64,000 bases of DNA from Neorhizobium alkalisoli (GTDB lineage: Bacteria > Pseudomonadota > Alphaproteobacteria > Rhizobiales > Rhizobiaceae). A model generated the notes under the pieces. It did no database searches, was not told where the DNA came from, and worked only from the letters and a program-made list of their open reading frames with translations. Below, in pieces: positions 1-11,026 of the stretch. How positions within the stretch are numbered: position 1 is the first letter of the stretch; every line of letters begins with the position of its first letter. A program made the translations under genes and the position numbers. Location: positions 62,001 to 126,000 of the forward strand of contig NZ_PVBN01000002.1 in the NCBI RefSeq assembly GCF_002968635.1. Reading direction: 5' to 3'.

Positions 1-2486
<2,486 letters not shown>

Positions 2487-2568
2487 GCGGCGAATATGGA
2501 GAGGAATCGCGCCGAAGAAAAGGGGGGCGCGGCCACAAAACGAGTACAAAAGGGAAACGGTGCGGCCT

Positions 2569-4563
2569 TCAGGCGACGGCGCGGTTGCCGAGCGCGCGCC
2601 GTCTTTCGATCCAGCCGGCGAGCCGGTCGGCGGGCATCGGTCGGCCGAAGAAATAGCCCTGGGCGCAGGAACAGTCGAGGCATTTCAAGGCATTTGCCTC
2701 CTCCTCGCTTTCGACCCCCTCGATCACCACTTCCATGGAAAGCGCCCGGCCGAGCCCGACCATGGCGCCGACGATCTCCTGGTTCTGGCGGCTCTGGTGA
2801 ATGCCGGTGACGAAGCGGCGGTCGAGCTTCAGCCGGTCGACCTTGAGCTGCACCAGATAGGCGAGCGAGGAATGGCCGGCGCCGAAGTCGTCGACCGCCA
2901 GCTTGTAGCCGGAGCGCTCGATCCGCTTCAATTGCTCGCCGGCGACCAGCGTGTCGAGAATGGCCTCCTCGGTGATCTCGATCTCGAACAGGGTCGGATC
3001 GATGCGATGCGCGGTGGTGATGCGGTCGAGCACGTCAGCGACGCTGTAGAGGTCGAATTCGCGCGGCGAGACGTTGATCGCCACGGTGGCTTTCGGCAGG
3101 CCGAGCGCCGGCAGGCTGTTCAGCAGCCGGCAGGCCGCTTCCGCGACCGTGGCGGTCAGCTTGTCAGAAAGGTTGGTGGCCTGCGCCGCATGAACGATCT
3201 CCGGCGGCGCGATCGGCCCGAGATAGGGATGGTGCCAGCGCACCAGCGCCTCGAAACCGGTAATCTCCTCGGACGCGAGATTGACCTGCGGCTGGAACCA
3301 GGCGTGGACGTCGCCGCTCGCCAGCGCTTCGCCGAGTTCCTGTTCGATCTGATGCTGGCGGTCGGCCTGGGAACGGAAGGTGGGTTCGAATTCGCGCCAC
3401 TGACGGCGGCCCCCGTCCTTCGCCCGGTAGAGGGCCATGTCGGCGCAGATGAACAGATCCTCGGCCGTGCCTCCATGGTCGGGGAAGACGGCGAGGCCGA
3501 TCGAGGTGCCGACAACGGTTGCCTGCCCGTCGAGCATAACGGGCTGACGGCTGCGCTCCAGAATGCGCTCCGCCTGGACGCGCGCCATGGCGGCTGCGTC
3601 GGCGCCGCCGAAAATCATCGCAAATTCGTCGCCGCCGAGCCGCGCGATGATGCCTTTGCCGTCGGCTGTCGAACGCAGCCGGTCGCTGACCTCCACAAGC
3701 AGCGCATCGCCGGCGCTGTGGCCGAGTGTATCGTTGATGGACTTGAACCGATCGAGATCAAGGATGAGGAGGGCGAGCTGCGTGCCGCTTTCGGTCGCCG
3801 CGGCGATTCCGGTGGTGAGGGCCGCATTGAAGGCGGCGCGATTGGCAAGACCGGTGAGAGGGTCGCAATTGGCCAGCACCTCGAGCCGGTAATTGGCGCG
3901 CAGGATGTCCGAATTGGCGGATGAGAGGGAATCGGCGAGGGCGGTCGCCTTCAGCTTGCCCCGCACGTTGTCGACGAAGGTAGCCTGGCTCATGCGGCTG
4001 CTGCGGAACAGGACCAAGGTCAGCGCCAGCACGTTGAGCGCAACCAGCCAGCCGCTCGCATCGCCCCCCGCGGCGAGCGAAACCACCACGGCGGCAAGCG
4101 GAGGCAAGGCGAACGCGAGCGAAATCGGACTATATCCCATGCCCATCATGATCGCCCCGGTCGCCATGCCGCACATGATGAGATAGAGCCCGCTATCTCC
4201 GCCCACAGGATTGAAGTCGGGTACAGAGAGCGGAAGCATGGCCCAGGTGGTTCCGCTGGTCAGCGCACCCACCGTCAGGACATCGAGCGCCTGCTGGGGA
4301 TCGTGCTCGGCCGTCTGCCAGCGTTTCAGGATCGTTCCGAGGAATGCTCGCAGCAGGAGACCGCCGATAACGGAGGCGAACCATACGCTGGTCGAAAACG
4401 CCAGACCGTGACTGAGGGTCGAGACAAACAGAGCGGACGCGGAGATCACAGCATTGGTGATGAGCGTCGAGCGCAGGCGATCGAGCATCGTAAAGGCCTG
4501 GGCACGCCGGACGTCCATGTCAAGCGACCGGTCGGCCTTGTCGGTTTTCGGATCCTTCTCCAT
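2569..4563 (-). CDS. Membrane-bound GGDEF-EAL c-di-GMP turnover protein
   Basis: Predicted inner-membrane protein of 664 residues that makes and/or degrades the second messenger c-di-GMP. Residues about 30-190 hold several hydrophobic segments forming an N-terminal membrane sensor of unassigned type. A GGDEF domain follows, with intact signature RLGGDEF (GGDEF at 310-314), then an EAL domain with EALVRW at 438-443 and the later [10 protein letters not shown] motif. Both active-site signatures are intact, so either activity is possible; which dominates cannot be read from sequence. It lies 82 bp downstream of the uvrB start on the same strand but is transcribed toward uvrB, so the two could be co-transcribed. 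The GGAG upstream of the ATG is only about 3 nt away, so the start is less certain than the domains. Confidence 0.93.
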   Translation of the reverse strand: MEKDPKTDKADRSLDMDVRRAQAFTMLDRLRSTLITNAVISASALFVSTLSHGLAFSTSVWFASVIGGLLLRAFLGTILKRWQTAEHDPQQALDVLTVGALTSGTTWAMLPLSVPDFNPVGGDSGLYLIMCGMATGAIMMGMGYSPISLAFALPPLAAVVVSLAAGGDASGWLVALNVLALTLVLFRSSRMSQATFVDNVRGKLKATALADSLSSANSDILRANYRLEVLANCDPLTGLANRAAFNAALTTGIAAATESGTQLALLILDLDRFKSINDTLGHSAGDALLVEVSDRLRSTADGKGIIARLGGDEFAMIFGGADAAAMARVQAERILERSRQPVMLDGQATVVGTSIGLAVFPDHGGTAEDLFICADMALYRAKDGGRRQWREFEPTFRSQADRQHQIEQELGEALASGDVHAWFQPQVNLASEEITGFEALVRWHHPYLGPIAPPEIVHAAQATNLSDKLTATVAEAACRLLNSLPALGLPKATVAINVSPREFDLYSVADVLDRITTAHRIDPTLFEIEITEEAILDTLVAGEQLKRIERSGYKLAVDDFGAGHSSLAYLVQLKVDRLKLDRRFVTGIHQSRQNQEIVGAMVGLGRALSMEVVIEGVESEEEANALKCLDCSCAQGYFFGRPMPADRLAGWIERRRALGNRAVA

Positions 4564-4799
4564 AAGCTCCGTCGGATAGTGGCTGGCAACATCGCAACAT
4601 GACCGATCCCCTATAAAATTCCTTTAAAGGCGATCCGTAACCCCCAACCCGATCAAACTTATCAGTGTTCCCGCATTTAAAAAAGGAATCTCCCGCATGC
4701 CCGGCATATCCGTGCGATCCGAGCGACGAACTCGGAGGCTTTTGCGGAGTTCGATAGCGGTACCGCCGGCCGAAGATAGTTCGTAGCTGAATCGCGCCA

Positions 4800-5252
4800 T
4801 TAGCGGTCATTGAAACTGATGCTAGTGAAGTCATCGGCTTTGCCGTTCCAAGTGCCGGATGCAAAGGCGGTTACCGAATGCCCTGTGGGCGGACCTTCAT
4901 CCAGACGGCCCACCGTTAAGCCGAGCTTGTCGAACAGTATGATCCCAACAGAAATCGCGGCTCCCCCGTTTAGCTCTTCCAATGCGCGGAGTACCTTTAA
5001 TCCGTTCGTTCCGAAAACAGATATCCCTCGAAACATAACTACCCCAATATCGTAGAAGGCTTCGATCTCGCTCACGCGATTTTCTCGATAGCGTACGACT
5101 GGCGCTTTGGTACCGCGATGCTCACTGAACGTATCAGGCCGAAGGCCGCGTCTCGACCGGTCTGGTGCTCCAATGTGTGTGGCGACATCCTCTGGAGTCA
5201 TGTCAAATCTTATAGGCCCAATTCCTGAGAAAGAGTCGATGAGCCATGTCAT
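4800..5252 (-). CDS. Hypothetical protein, 150 aa
   Basis: Not recognised. The start is placed at the ATG at 5252 because a GGAGA Shine-Dalgarno lies 8-9 nt upstream; the frame is open for another 37 codons upstream without a good ribosome site. The opening region (FSGIGPIRFDMTPEDV, then HIGAP) resembles the short soluble proteins that begin with a small beta hairpin followed by a 'GMT/S..EV...LG.P' helix, a layout often seen in immunity-like and SmpA/BamE-like proteins; this is only a visual impression. No signal peptide or membrane segment. It is the last gene of a same-strand trio with the 67-aa protein and the lipoprotein upstream. Hand-counted GC at 4921-5040 is 59/120, well below the neighbouring genes (42/60 at 7201-7260), which hints at transfer. 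Confidence 0.7.
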   Translation of the reverse strand: MTWLIDSFSGIGPIRFDMTPEDVATHIGAPDRSRRGLRPDTFSEHRGTKAPVVRYRENRVSEIEAFYDIGVVMFRGISVFGTNGLKVLRALEELNGGAAISVGIILFDKLGLTVGRLDEGPPTGHSVTAFASGTWNGKADDFTSISFNDR

Positions 5253-5382
5253 GTCAGTCTTCTCCAAACTCTTTGGAGAGATTAAGGGATGCGTAAATTT
5301 GAGCAACCCCAGTGACCGCTTCGGGCCGGAATGCGTCATAGGCCGAACTCTTCGCCGAGTCATCCTCCCGGTAGCGGACAGG

Positions 5383-5586
5383 TTATCTCTTCACCGTTCT
5401 GGCTCCGGCTTCCCGGCGAGGTGACCCTGTGGGATTGGATGGGGTCTTAGCTGCTTCTGGGCCGTAGATGATGGTGTAGGTGCCGTCCGTCACTTTCTCG
5501 ATCGATGTGACGGTCAATCCATCGATCGAAATGCTGCGGAGAACATTGGGCAACTCCCGTTCGGGCACACCTGTGATCGTTATCAT
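5383..5586 (-). CDS. Small hypothetical protein, 67 aa
   Basis: Not recognised. The ATG at 5586 is preceded by a very strong GGAGGAG ribosome site at 4-6 nt spacing, which supports it as a real gene despite its size. The sequence begins MITITGVPERELPNVL and reads like a small beta-alpha-beta fold with a charged, disordered tail (SPRREAGARTVKR). No signal peptide and no cysteine motif. It sits 36 bp downstream of the lipoprotein gene stop and 130 bp upstream of the 150-aa hypothetical gene, all on the minus strand, so the three may form one transcript. Confidence 0.6.
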   Translation of the reverse strand: MITITGVPERELPNVLRSISIDGLTVTSIEKVTDGTYTIIYGPEAAKTPSNPTGSPRREAGARTVKR

Positions 5587-5622
5587 CTGATCTCCTCCCA
5601 TGGAGCCTGCCGAGGTTTATAT

Positions 5623-6480
5623 TCAAGATGCGGGAAGCCTCAGCCCGTATTCGCGGACGAACTGACGGCGCGCCGCCGCAAAGCGAGCATCGTTCAGGAA
5701 ATCCGTCAGCCTAGCTATGTTGTGTCGGGCAAGCCAGTTCTTGAGCGTCTGAGGGGCGTCGGGGTTGCGGTCGATATAGCTGTTGATGAGTGCGCTCGCG
5801 TCGTCTGCCGAATAGGGGTAGACGACCTCGGTCCTGGTGGCCTCGGTCAGAGCCAGAACCTGCGAAGTCTGTTCGTCGATACCGATCAAACCCGCGGTGA
5901 CCGTGCCTGCCGAGGCGTATTCATTGACATCCATCAGGGCCAGTTCCAGCGGATAGGCCGTGGTATCCAGCGGCAGTTTGTCGATGATCGACGAGCGCAC
6001 CCGGTTCCGGTTGGCGCGCATCTGCTTCTGCAGGAACTGGATCGTCTTCTCCGAGAGAATGCTCTTGTCGTAGGCGGCATGCGCGCCTTTGACGCCGGTA
6101 TCCACCGCAGCCAGCGCGGTCTTGGTGGCCTTTGCTGCGGCGAGCGTCCCCGCACCGCTCAGTGACAGACTGGCAAGCGTCGCGACGAAGGGAACGCCCT
6201 GGCTTTCCTGCGTCAGTTGGGAAGCGAAGCGCGCATACTCCACATCGATCGAACCCATGGCGCTGAGGACGATCGAATTGCGAAGCGCCTTTTTGTCGAA
6301 ATCACCAGCGGAATGATAGGCCGCCAGACGCGACGGCGCGTAGCCGCCGGCAAAATAAGTTGCGGTCACACTGTTGTATTGAGCGAGGTTTGGGCCTCCG
6401 GCGATCGATGGAGTGCAGCCGGTAAGCGCAACCGTTGCTGCAGCCACGATCATGGCTGCACGACAAGTTCTTTGTATCAT
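5623..6480 (-). CDS. Hypothetical lipoprotein, 285 aa
   Basis: Predicted lipoprotein: a Lys/Arg-containing start, a hydrophobic stretch, and the lipobox LTGC at about residues 19-22 for processing by signal peptidase II. The mature part is mostly helical with no catalytic motif that I recognise; a central stretch (KQMRANRNRVRSSI) and a following LALMDVNEYASAG region look conserved-style and could be a family core. The start ATG at 6480 has a GGGGGA ribosome site 6 nt upstream. It is the first gene of the minus-strand trio that continues with the 67-aa and 150-aa proteins. Function unknown. Confidence 0.8.
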   Translation of the reverse strand: MIQRTCRAAMIVAAATVALTGCTPSIAGGPNLAQYNSVTATYFAGGYAPSRLAAYHSAGDFDKKALRNSIVLSAMGSIDVEYARFASQLTQESQGVPFVATLASLSLSGAGTLAAAKATKTALAAVDTGVKGAHAAYDKSILSEKTIQFLQKQMRANRNRVRSSIIDKLPLDTTAYPLELALMDVNEYASAGTVTAGLIGIDEQTSQVLALTEATRTEVVYPYSADDASALINSYIDRNPDAPQTLKNWLARHNIARLTDFLNDARFAAARRQFVREYGLRLPAS

Positions 6481-6697
6481 TCAAGTTCCCCCAGGAAATA
6501 CATAAGGCCACAGGTATTTCCGATTGAAAACGTATCGTATGCAACCAAAGGGGGAGTTTGGGGTTGTAGCTGTTTGGACGGCGGCCTGCCGTCTTCAGCA
6601 TTACAAATTCTCCATGTCGCGAAATGGCCGCAATTTATGAACCTTTCCACCACAATTGTCGGGGACCCTGATCATGGTCCAAAGAGGAAATGATCGA

Positions 6698-8164
6698 ATG
6701 AATCCATCTATCCCGACCTTGGCCGCCATCCGCTTCGGTTATGGTCTTCGCCCGGGGGAAGAGCCGCCCGGCGATGCCGATGCGCTGCTGGCACAGATCG
6801 AGGAGGGCGTTGCGGAAAAGCCGCGTTTTCCCCGCGAGGGGCTGACGGGACGGATCGAGACCGCAACCCGGGTGCTTTCGGTCAGGGCGGCGGAGGCGAA
6901 GGCGGCCCGAGCGGGCAATCCGAACGCGGATCTGCGCAAGGAAACGCAGCGCCAGGCTCAGCGCATCTATCGCCAGGATGCCATGGGCCGCATCGCCCAG
7001 GCCATTCATTCCCCACTCGGGTTTTATGAAAGGCTGGCGACCTTCTGGGCCGATCACTTCTCCACGAGCGTCCTGAAGTCGCTGCCGATGCGCATGATCG
7101 TGCCGCTTTACGAGGCGCAGTCGATCCGCCCGAATATCGGCGGTTCCTTCTCAAAACTCCTGCAGGCCGCGATCCTGCATCCGGCGATGCTGATCTATCT
7201 CGACCAGAACCAGAGCGTCGGGCCGGATTCGGTTGCCGGCCGCAAGAACAGCCGCGGGCTCAACGAGAACCTCGGGCGCGAGCTGCTCGAACTGCACACG
7301 CTCGGCGCCGGCAGCGGCTATACCCAGGACGATGTCCGCGCCGCCTCGCTGATCCTCACCGGTCTTTCGGTCGACAACCGGGCTCTGGAAGTGGTCTATC
7401 GTCCGCGGCTGGCGGAAGCCGGGCCCATTTCGCTGCTCGGCCGCTCCTACGAAGACGACGAAGGCGCCGGTCAGGATCATATCCTGATGCTCGAAGACCT
7501 GGCGGCGAACCCGAACACCGCTCGGCACGTCTCTCGCAAGCTTGCGCGCCACTTCATAGCCGACACGCCGCCGGAGGAGGTCGTTCAGGCGATGGTGGAC
7601 GCCTGGACGAAGAGCCAGGGCAACCTGACCGAAGTCTATCGCGCCATGCTGACCCATCCGCGCGCCTGGTCGGACCCGGGACAGAAGATCAAGCAGCCCT
7701 TCGAGTTCATCGTGTCGGGCTTCCGCGCTTTCGATCTGCCGGAAAAGAACTTTGCCGAACTTCTGCGCGACATCGAGGGCGAGGACGAGGGGCCGGTCGG
7801 AAAGGCCATGGAAATGGCGGGGGTGAGGGCGAAGGAGGATGCGAAGCAAAAAGCAGGACGGGCAAACGCGCTGACATTCGGCGCGCTGCAGCGCATGGGC
7901 CAGCCGGTCTGGCAACCGCCGAGCCCGGCCGGCTTCGCCGACGAGGCCGGCGTATGGCTGTCTCCAAGCCAGCTCAGCGAGCGGATCGCCTGGTCGCGCA
8001 TGGTTGCCCGCATCCTCGGGCAGAAGATGGAGCCGTCCGAATTTCTCGCTGCCGCCTTGGCCGATGCTGCCCGTCCCGAAACCCAGAGGATCATCTCGCA
8101 GGCGCCGAACAAGGTGCATGGCATCACCATGGTTCTCGCTTCACCCGAATTCAACAGGAGATGA
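6698..8164 (+). CDS. DUF1800 family protein
   Basis: 488-residue protein of the DUF1800 family, whose members are almost always encoded beside a DUF1501 protein; biochemical function is unknown, although a role in export or handling of secreted material has been proposed. The sequence shows the typical N-terminal FGYG motif, the central stretch with GRELLELHTLG followed by YTQDDV, and the C-terminal region WQPPSPAGF. The ATG at 6698 is chosen because GAGGAAA precedes it by about 8 nt; an earlier in-frame ATG at 6656 adds 14 residues that do not look conserved. Its stop overlaps the start region of the DUF1501 gene, indicating translational coupling. Confidence 0.92.
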   Translation: MNPSIPTLAAIRFGYGLRPGEEPPGDADALLAQIEEGVAEKPRFPREGLTGRIETATRVLSVRAAEAKAARAGNPNADLRKETQRQAQRIYRQDAMGRIAQAIHSPLGFYERLATFWADHFSTSVLKSLPMRMIVPLYEAQSIRPNIGGSFSKLLQAAILHPAMLIYLDQNQSVGPDSVAGRKNSRGLNENLGRELLELHTLGAGSGYTQDDVRAASLILTGLSVDNRALEVVYRPRLAEAGPISLLGRSYEDDEGAGQDHILMLEDLAANPNTARHVSRKLARHFIADTPPEEVVQAMVDAWTKSQGNLTEVYRAMLTHPRAWSDPGQKIKQPFEFIVSGFRAFDLPEKNFAELLRDIEGEDEGPVGKAMEMAGVRAKEDAKQKAGRANALTFGALQRMGQPVWQPPSPAGFADEAGVWLSPSQLSERIAWSRMVARILGQKMEPSEFLAAALADAARPETQRIISQAPNKVHGITMVLASPEFNRR

Positions 8165-8166
8165 AC

Positions 8167-9345
8167 ATGACCTTGCAGCAGAGCCTCCTGTTGTCGCGCC
8201 GCGGGTTTCTCGCAGGCGCCTGCTGTGCCGCCGCCGCGCCGATCCTGACCCCGGTTACCCTGGCCGCCGCGCCCGGCGACAACCGGTTCGTGACGATCGT
8301 CCTGCGCGGCGCGATGGACGGGCTCGATCTCGTGCAGCCCTATGGCGATCCCGCTTTTGCAGCGCTGCGACCGAAGCTCGGCCTGACGCCGCAGACGGGC
8401 CTTCTCGATCTCGACGGCTTCTTCGGCCTCAACCCGGCCGCCTCGGCGCTGATGCCGCTTTGGCAGGCGGGGGAACTGTCTTTCATTCACGCGGTCTCGA
8501 CGCCCTATCGCGATCAGCGCAGCCATTTCGACGGTCAGGACATGCTGGAGACCGGCGGCGGTGACAAGGCCGAGCGGACCGGCTGGCTGAACCGCGCGCT
8601 TGCCGCCATTCCCCGTTCCGACGCCCGCAAGGCGATCGACATCAACGCTGCGAGGGAGCTCATCCTCAGCGGTCCGAACGACGTGGACTCCTGGTCGACC
8701 CAGAGCAATTTCACGCTTGCGGAAGACGAGATCGCCTTTCTCGATCGCCTCTATGCCGGTGACGAGGCCTTTGCCAGGGCGATGGAGGAGGCAAAGAAGA
8801 CCGATATGTCGGCGGACGCTCTTTACGGCGACGCCAAGCGCGGGGCGGGGATTGCCGAAATGGCGGGGCTCGCCGGCGGCATGCTTCGCGAGGAATACCG
8901 GATCGCCAGCTTCTCGATCAACGGCTGGGATACCCACGTGGGCCAAAAGGCGCAGTTCAGGAAAGCCGTCGGCGACCTGTCGACCGCCATCGTCACGCTG
9001 AAGGCCTCCCTGGGCGACGAGGCATGGGGAAAGACGGTCGTGCTGGCGATCACCGAGTTCGGCCGCACGGCACGCGAAAACGGTACCGGCGGCACCGACC
9101 ACGGCACCGGCGGGCTTGCCGTGCTCGCCGGCGGCGCCATCCCCGGCGGCAAGGTACTCGGCCAGTGGCCGGGGCTCGGCGACGACCAGCTGCTCGATCG
9201 GCGCGACCTGATGCCGACCGGCGACGTGCGCGAAATTGCGGCCGCCATGCTTTACAGGCAGTTCGGCATTGACCCGGACAATCTGACCGGCAAGGTCTTT
9301 CCGGGACTGAGTTTCGATAAGTCCTCGGCCTATCTGAAGGGTTAG
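8167..9345 (+). CDS. DUF1501 family protein with Tat signal
   Basis: 392-residue DUF1501 protein related in fold to the sulfatase/alkaline-phosphatase superfamily, function not established. The N-terminus has a twin-arginine signal SRRGFLAG followed by a hydrophobic stretch ending near a likely AAAPGD cleavage region, so the protein is predicted to be exported folded. The HFDGQDMLETG and EFGRTARENG segments are family hallmarks. AGGAG at 8156-8160 is 6 nt before the ATG at 8167; an ATG at 8161 overlaps the upstream stop but is too close to the ribosome site. Forms a two-gene operon with the DUF1800 gene. Its stop codon overlaps the stop of the convergent acetyltransferase gene. Confidence 0.93.
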   Translation: MTLQQSLLLSRRGFLAGACCAAAAPILTPVTLAAAPGDNRFVTIVLRGAMDGLDLVQPYGDPAFAALRPKLGLTPQTGLLDLDGFFGLNPAASALMPLWQAGELSFIHAVSTPYRDQRSHFDGQDMLETGGGDKAERTGWLNRALAAIPRSDARKAIDINAARELILSGPNDVDSWSTQSNFTLAEDEIAFLDRLYAGDEAFARAMEEAKKTDMSADALYGDAKRGAGIAEMAGLAGGMLREEYRIASFSINGWDTHVGQKAQFRKAVGDLSTAIVTLKASLGDEAWGKTVVLAITEFGRTARENGTGGTDHGTGGLAVLAGGAIPGGKVLGQWPGLGDDQLLDRRDLMPTGDVREIAAAMLYRQFGIDPDNLTGKVFPGLSFDKSSAYLKG

Positions 9346-9836
9346 CGGGATGGAGGGTGCCGGAACATCAGGTCGACGGGATCTCGACGCGGTGCCGCGG
9401 CATCCAGCCGTTCGGCGAGCTTGCGGGAACGGCTGTTATCGGGGTGGACGTAGCTCACCAGGGTCTCGATACGACGGGTTTTGAAGGCCCATTCCCGCAA
9501 TGCGGCGGCGGCTTCATACGCGTAGCCTTTTCCCTCAGCCTCGGGATAGACGAACCAGCCCAGTTCATGTTCGGGAAAGAGCGGACCGTGATTGATGCCG
9601 ACTTGTCCGAGACACAGACCGGTTGCGCGTTCCTCCATCATCAATGCGCCGTGTCCCATCAGCGCCCACTGCGCGATGTCGCCGCAGAACAGGCCCCAGG
9701 CCGCATCCTCCGAAAACGGACCTCCCATAAAGGCGGCGCGCGAGGAAAACATCAGCTCGGCAAAGTCGGGCCAGTCCTCCATCGTCTGGGGACGCAAGAG
9801 CAGCCGCTGGGTTTCGAGAGTGGGTATCGATGGCAT
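9342..9836 (-). CDS. GNAT family N-acetyltransferase
   Basis: 164-residue acetyl-CoA-dependent N-acetyltransferase of the RimJ/RimL-like branch of GNAT. The start TLETQRLLLRP is the classic first strand of this group; the ELGWFVYPEAEGKGYAYEAA segment is the acetyl-CoA pyrophosphate-binding region (here GKGYA), and the C-terminal VHPDNSRSRKLAERL helix follows. Substrate cannot be read from the sequence; protein N-termini or small molecules are both possible. The gene converges on the DUF1501 gene with a 4-bp overlap of stop codons, and lies just downstream of the membrane protein gene on the same strand. Confidence 0.9.
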   Translation of the reverse strand: MPSIPTLETQRLLLRPQTMEDWPDFAELMFSSRAAFMGGPFSEDAAWGLFCGDIAQWALMGHGALMMEERATGLCLGQVGINHGPLFPEHELGWFVYPEAEGKGYAYEAAAALREWAFKTRRIETLVSYVHPDNSRSRKLAERLDAAAPRRDPVDLMFRHPPSR

Positions 9837-9848
9837 GTGTACCCCGGC

Positions 9849-10436
9849 CTATGTCAGGATGTCGTAGACGCGAAAGATCCAATAGAGCTGATAGGCAAGC
9901 GCGAAGATGACAAACCCGGCGTGATAGCGCCGGTTGGCGGTCGTCGCGGCGACGAGGCTCAGCACGATATAGATCATGGTGCGGGCCGGATATTCGAAGC
10001 CCAGCGACAGGAAATAGTCGCGGCCTTTGATCATGGTGTCGATGATATCGGTGATCAGCAATCCGGCGAGGAAACCGAAGAACCATGTCCGCCGCGACAG
10101 AAAATAGTCCTCGTAGCTGTCATAATCCTGCATCGAGGTGGGGAAGAGCAGCGCGCAGAGGAAGAAGAACAGCGCGCAGAAGCCGATGAGGAACAGATAG
10201 GCCGCAAAGCCGAGGACGGGCAGGGCGTGCAGCCGGTGTTCCCACCACCAGAAATGAACCAGAAAGAGGAACATGAACGCCACCCATCCGAGATGGACAA
10301 GGTAGACGCGGGCGGCTTTCGGATGTTGCACGATACCGGCGAGACCGTTCAAAAGCCGTGCCAGGCCAAGGCTGACCACCATGCCCATCACCACACGGAT
10401 ATGCGTGAAGGTTTCGGTGGCGGTCACGGGGTCCAT
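9849..10436 (-). CDS. Hypothetical integral membrane protein, 195 aa
   Basis: Unrecognised membrane protein with about five or six hydrophobic helices spread across the whole length, including a very aromatic stretch (FMFLFLVHFWWWEHR) around residue 55-70 and a tail ending in FRVYDILT. No signal peptide beyond the first helix and no transporter signature. It is placed 3 bp downstream of the thioesterase stop and 12 bp upstream of the acetyltransferase start, so the three minus-strand genes are probably one operon; the neighbours do not suggest a clear function. Confidence 0.8.
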   Translation of the reverse strand: MDPVTATETFTHIRVVMGMVVSLGLARLLNGLAGIVQHPKAARVYLVHLGWVAFMFLFLVHFWWWEHRLHALPVLGFAAYLFLIGFCALFFFLCALLFPTSMQDYDSYEDYFLSRRTWFFGFLAGLLITDIIDTMIKGRDYFLSLGFEYPARTMIYIVLSLVAATTANRRYHAGFVIFALAYQLYWIFRVYDILT

Positions 10437-10439
10437 GGC

Positions 10440-10829
10440 TTACTCCTCGTCGGGCACCGGCGTCGGTTTGCCGTCTTCGTCGAGCGCCACCATGATGAAG
10501 GTGCCGGCCGTCACCTTTTCCAGGAACCGGTAGCGCGCCCTGTGTGCCCAGGCCTCGACGTTGAGCGTGATCGAGGTGCGTCCGACGCGGGTGATCTCGG
10601 TGTAGACATTGAGCGTGTCGCCGATCTTCACCGGCAGCTGGAAAGCCATTTCCTTCACCGCCGCCGTCACGACCCGGCCGCGGGCACGCTCGGCGGCGCG
10701 GATGCCGCTCGCAAGGTCCATCTGCGCCATGACCCAGCCGCCGAAGATATCTCCGGCCGCATTGGCGTCCGCAGGCATGGCGAGTGTGCGGAGCGTCAGC
10801 TCCCCCGTGGGTCTCGCATTGTCGGTCAT
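10440..10829 (-). CDS. Acyl-CoA thioesterase (YciA-like, hotdog fold)
   Basis: 129-residue single hotdog-domain protein predicted to hydrolyse acyl-CoA thioesters in the cytoplasm. The N-terminal LRTLAMPADANAAGDIFGGW motif holds the Asn and Asp-Ile-Phe-Gly-Gly residues that define YciA-type thioesterases, followed by the hotdog helix (MDLASGIRAAERA) and the strand-rich C-terminal half. Length matches the family. It is the first gene of a compact minus-strand group with the membrane protein and acetyltransferase. Confidence 0.93.
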   Translation of the reverse strand: MTDNARPTGELTLRTLAMPADANAAGDIFGGWVMAQMDLASGIRAAERARGRVVTAAVKEMAFQLPVKIGDTLNVYTEITRVGRTSITLNVEAWAHRARYRFLEKVTAGTFIMVALDEDGKPTPVPDEE

Positions 10830-11026
10830 GGCTCTTGTTCCCTTTCTTGTCTGTCCTGATTCCTCCCATCCGAGATTAGGGCGGATGCGGTCGAAAGCCT
10901 ATCCGGTTTTCCAAATGGTTGCATGTGCGGAAGTCATCTTTCGCGCGTACGGCGAGGTTTCCCCTTTCACGCCATAGTAACCATCCGTCATTAGAATGTG
11001 ACAAACTTCAAATGGAGGGGGACCTC

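Noticed and set aside
2487..2568. LexA/SOS box before uvrB
   Set aside because: No GTTC-N7-GTTC or GAAC-N7-GAAC arrangement is present in the gap.
4520..4864. 114-codon minus-strand frame overlapping the 150-aa hypothetical gene and the GGDEF-EAL start
   Set aside because: Its start has no ribosome site and it overlaps two better-supported genes out of frame.
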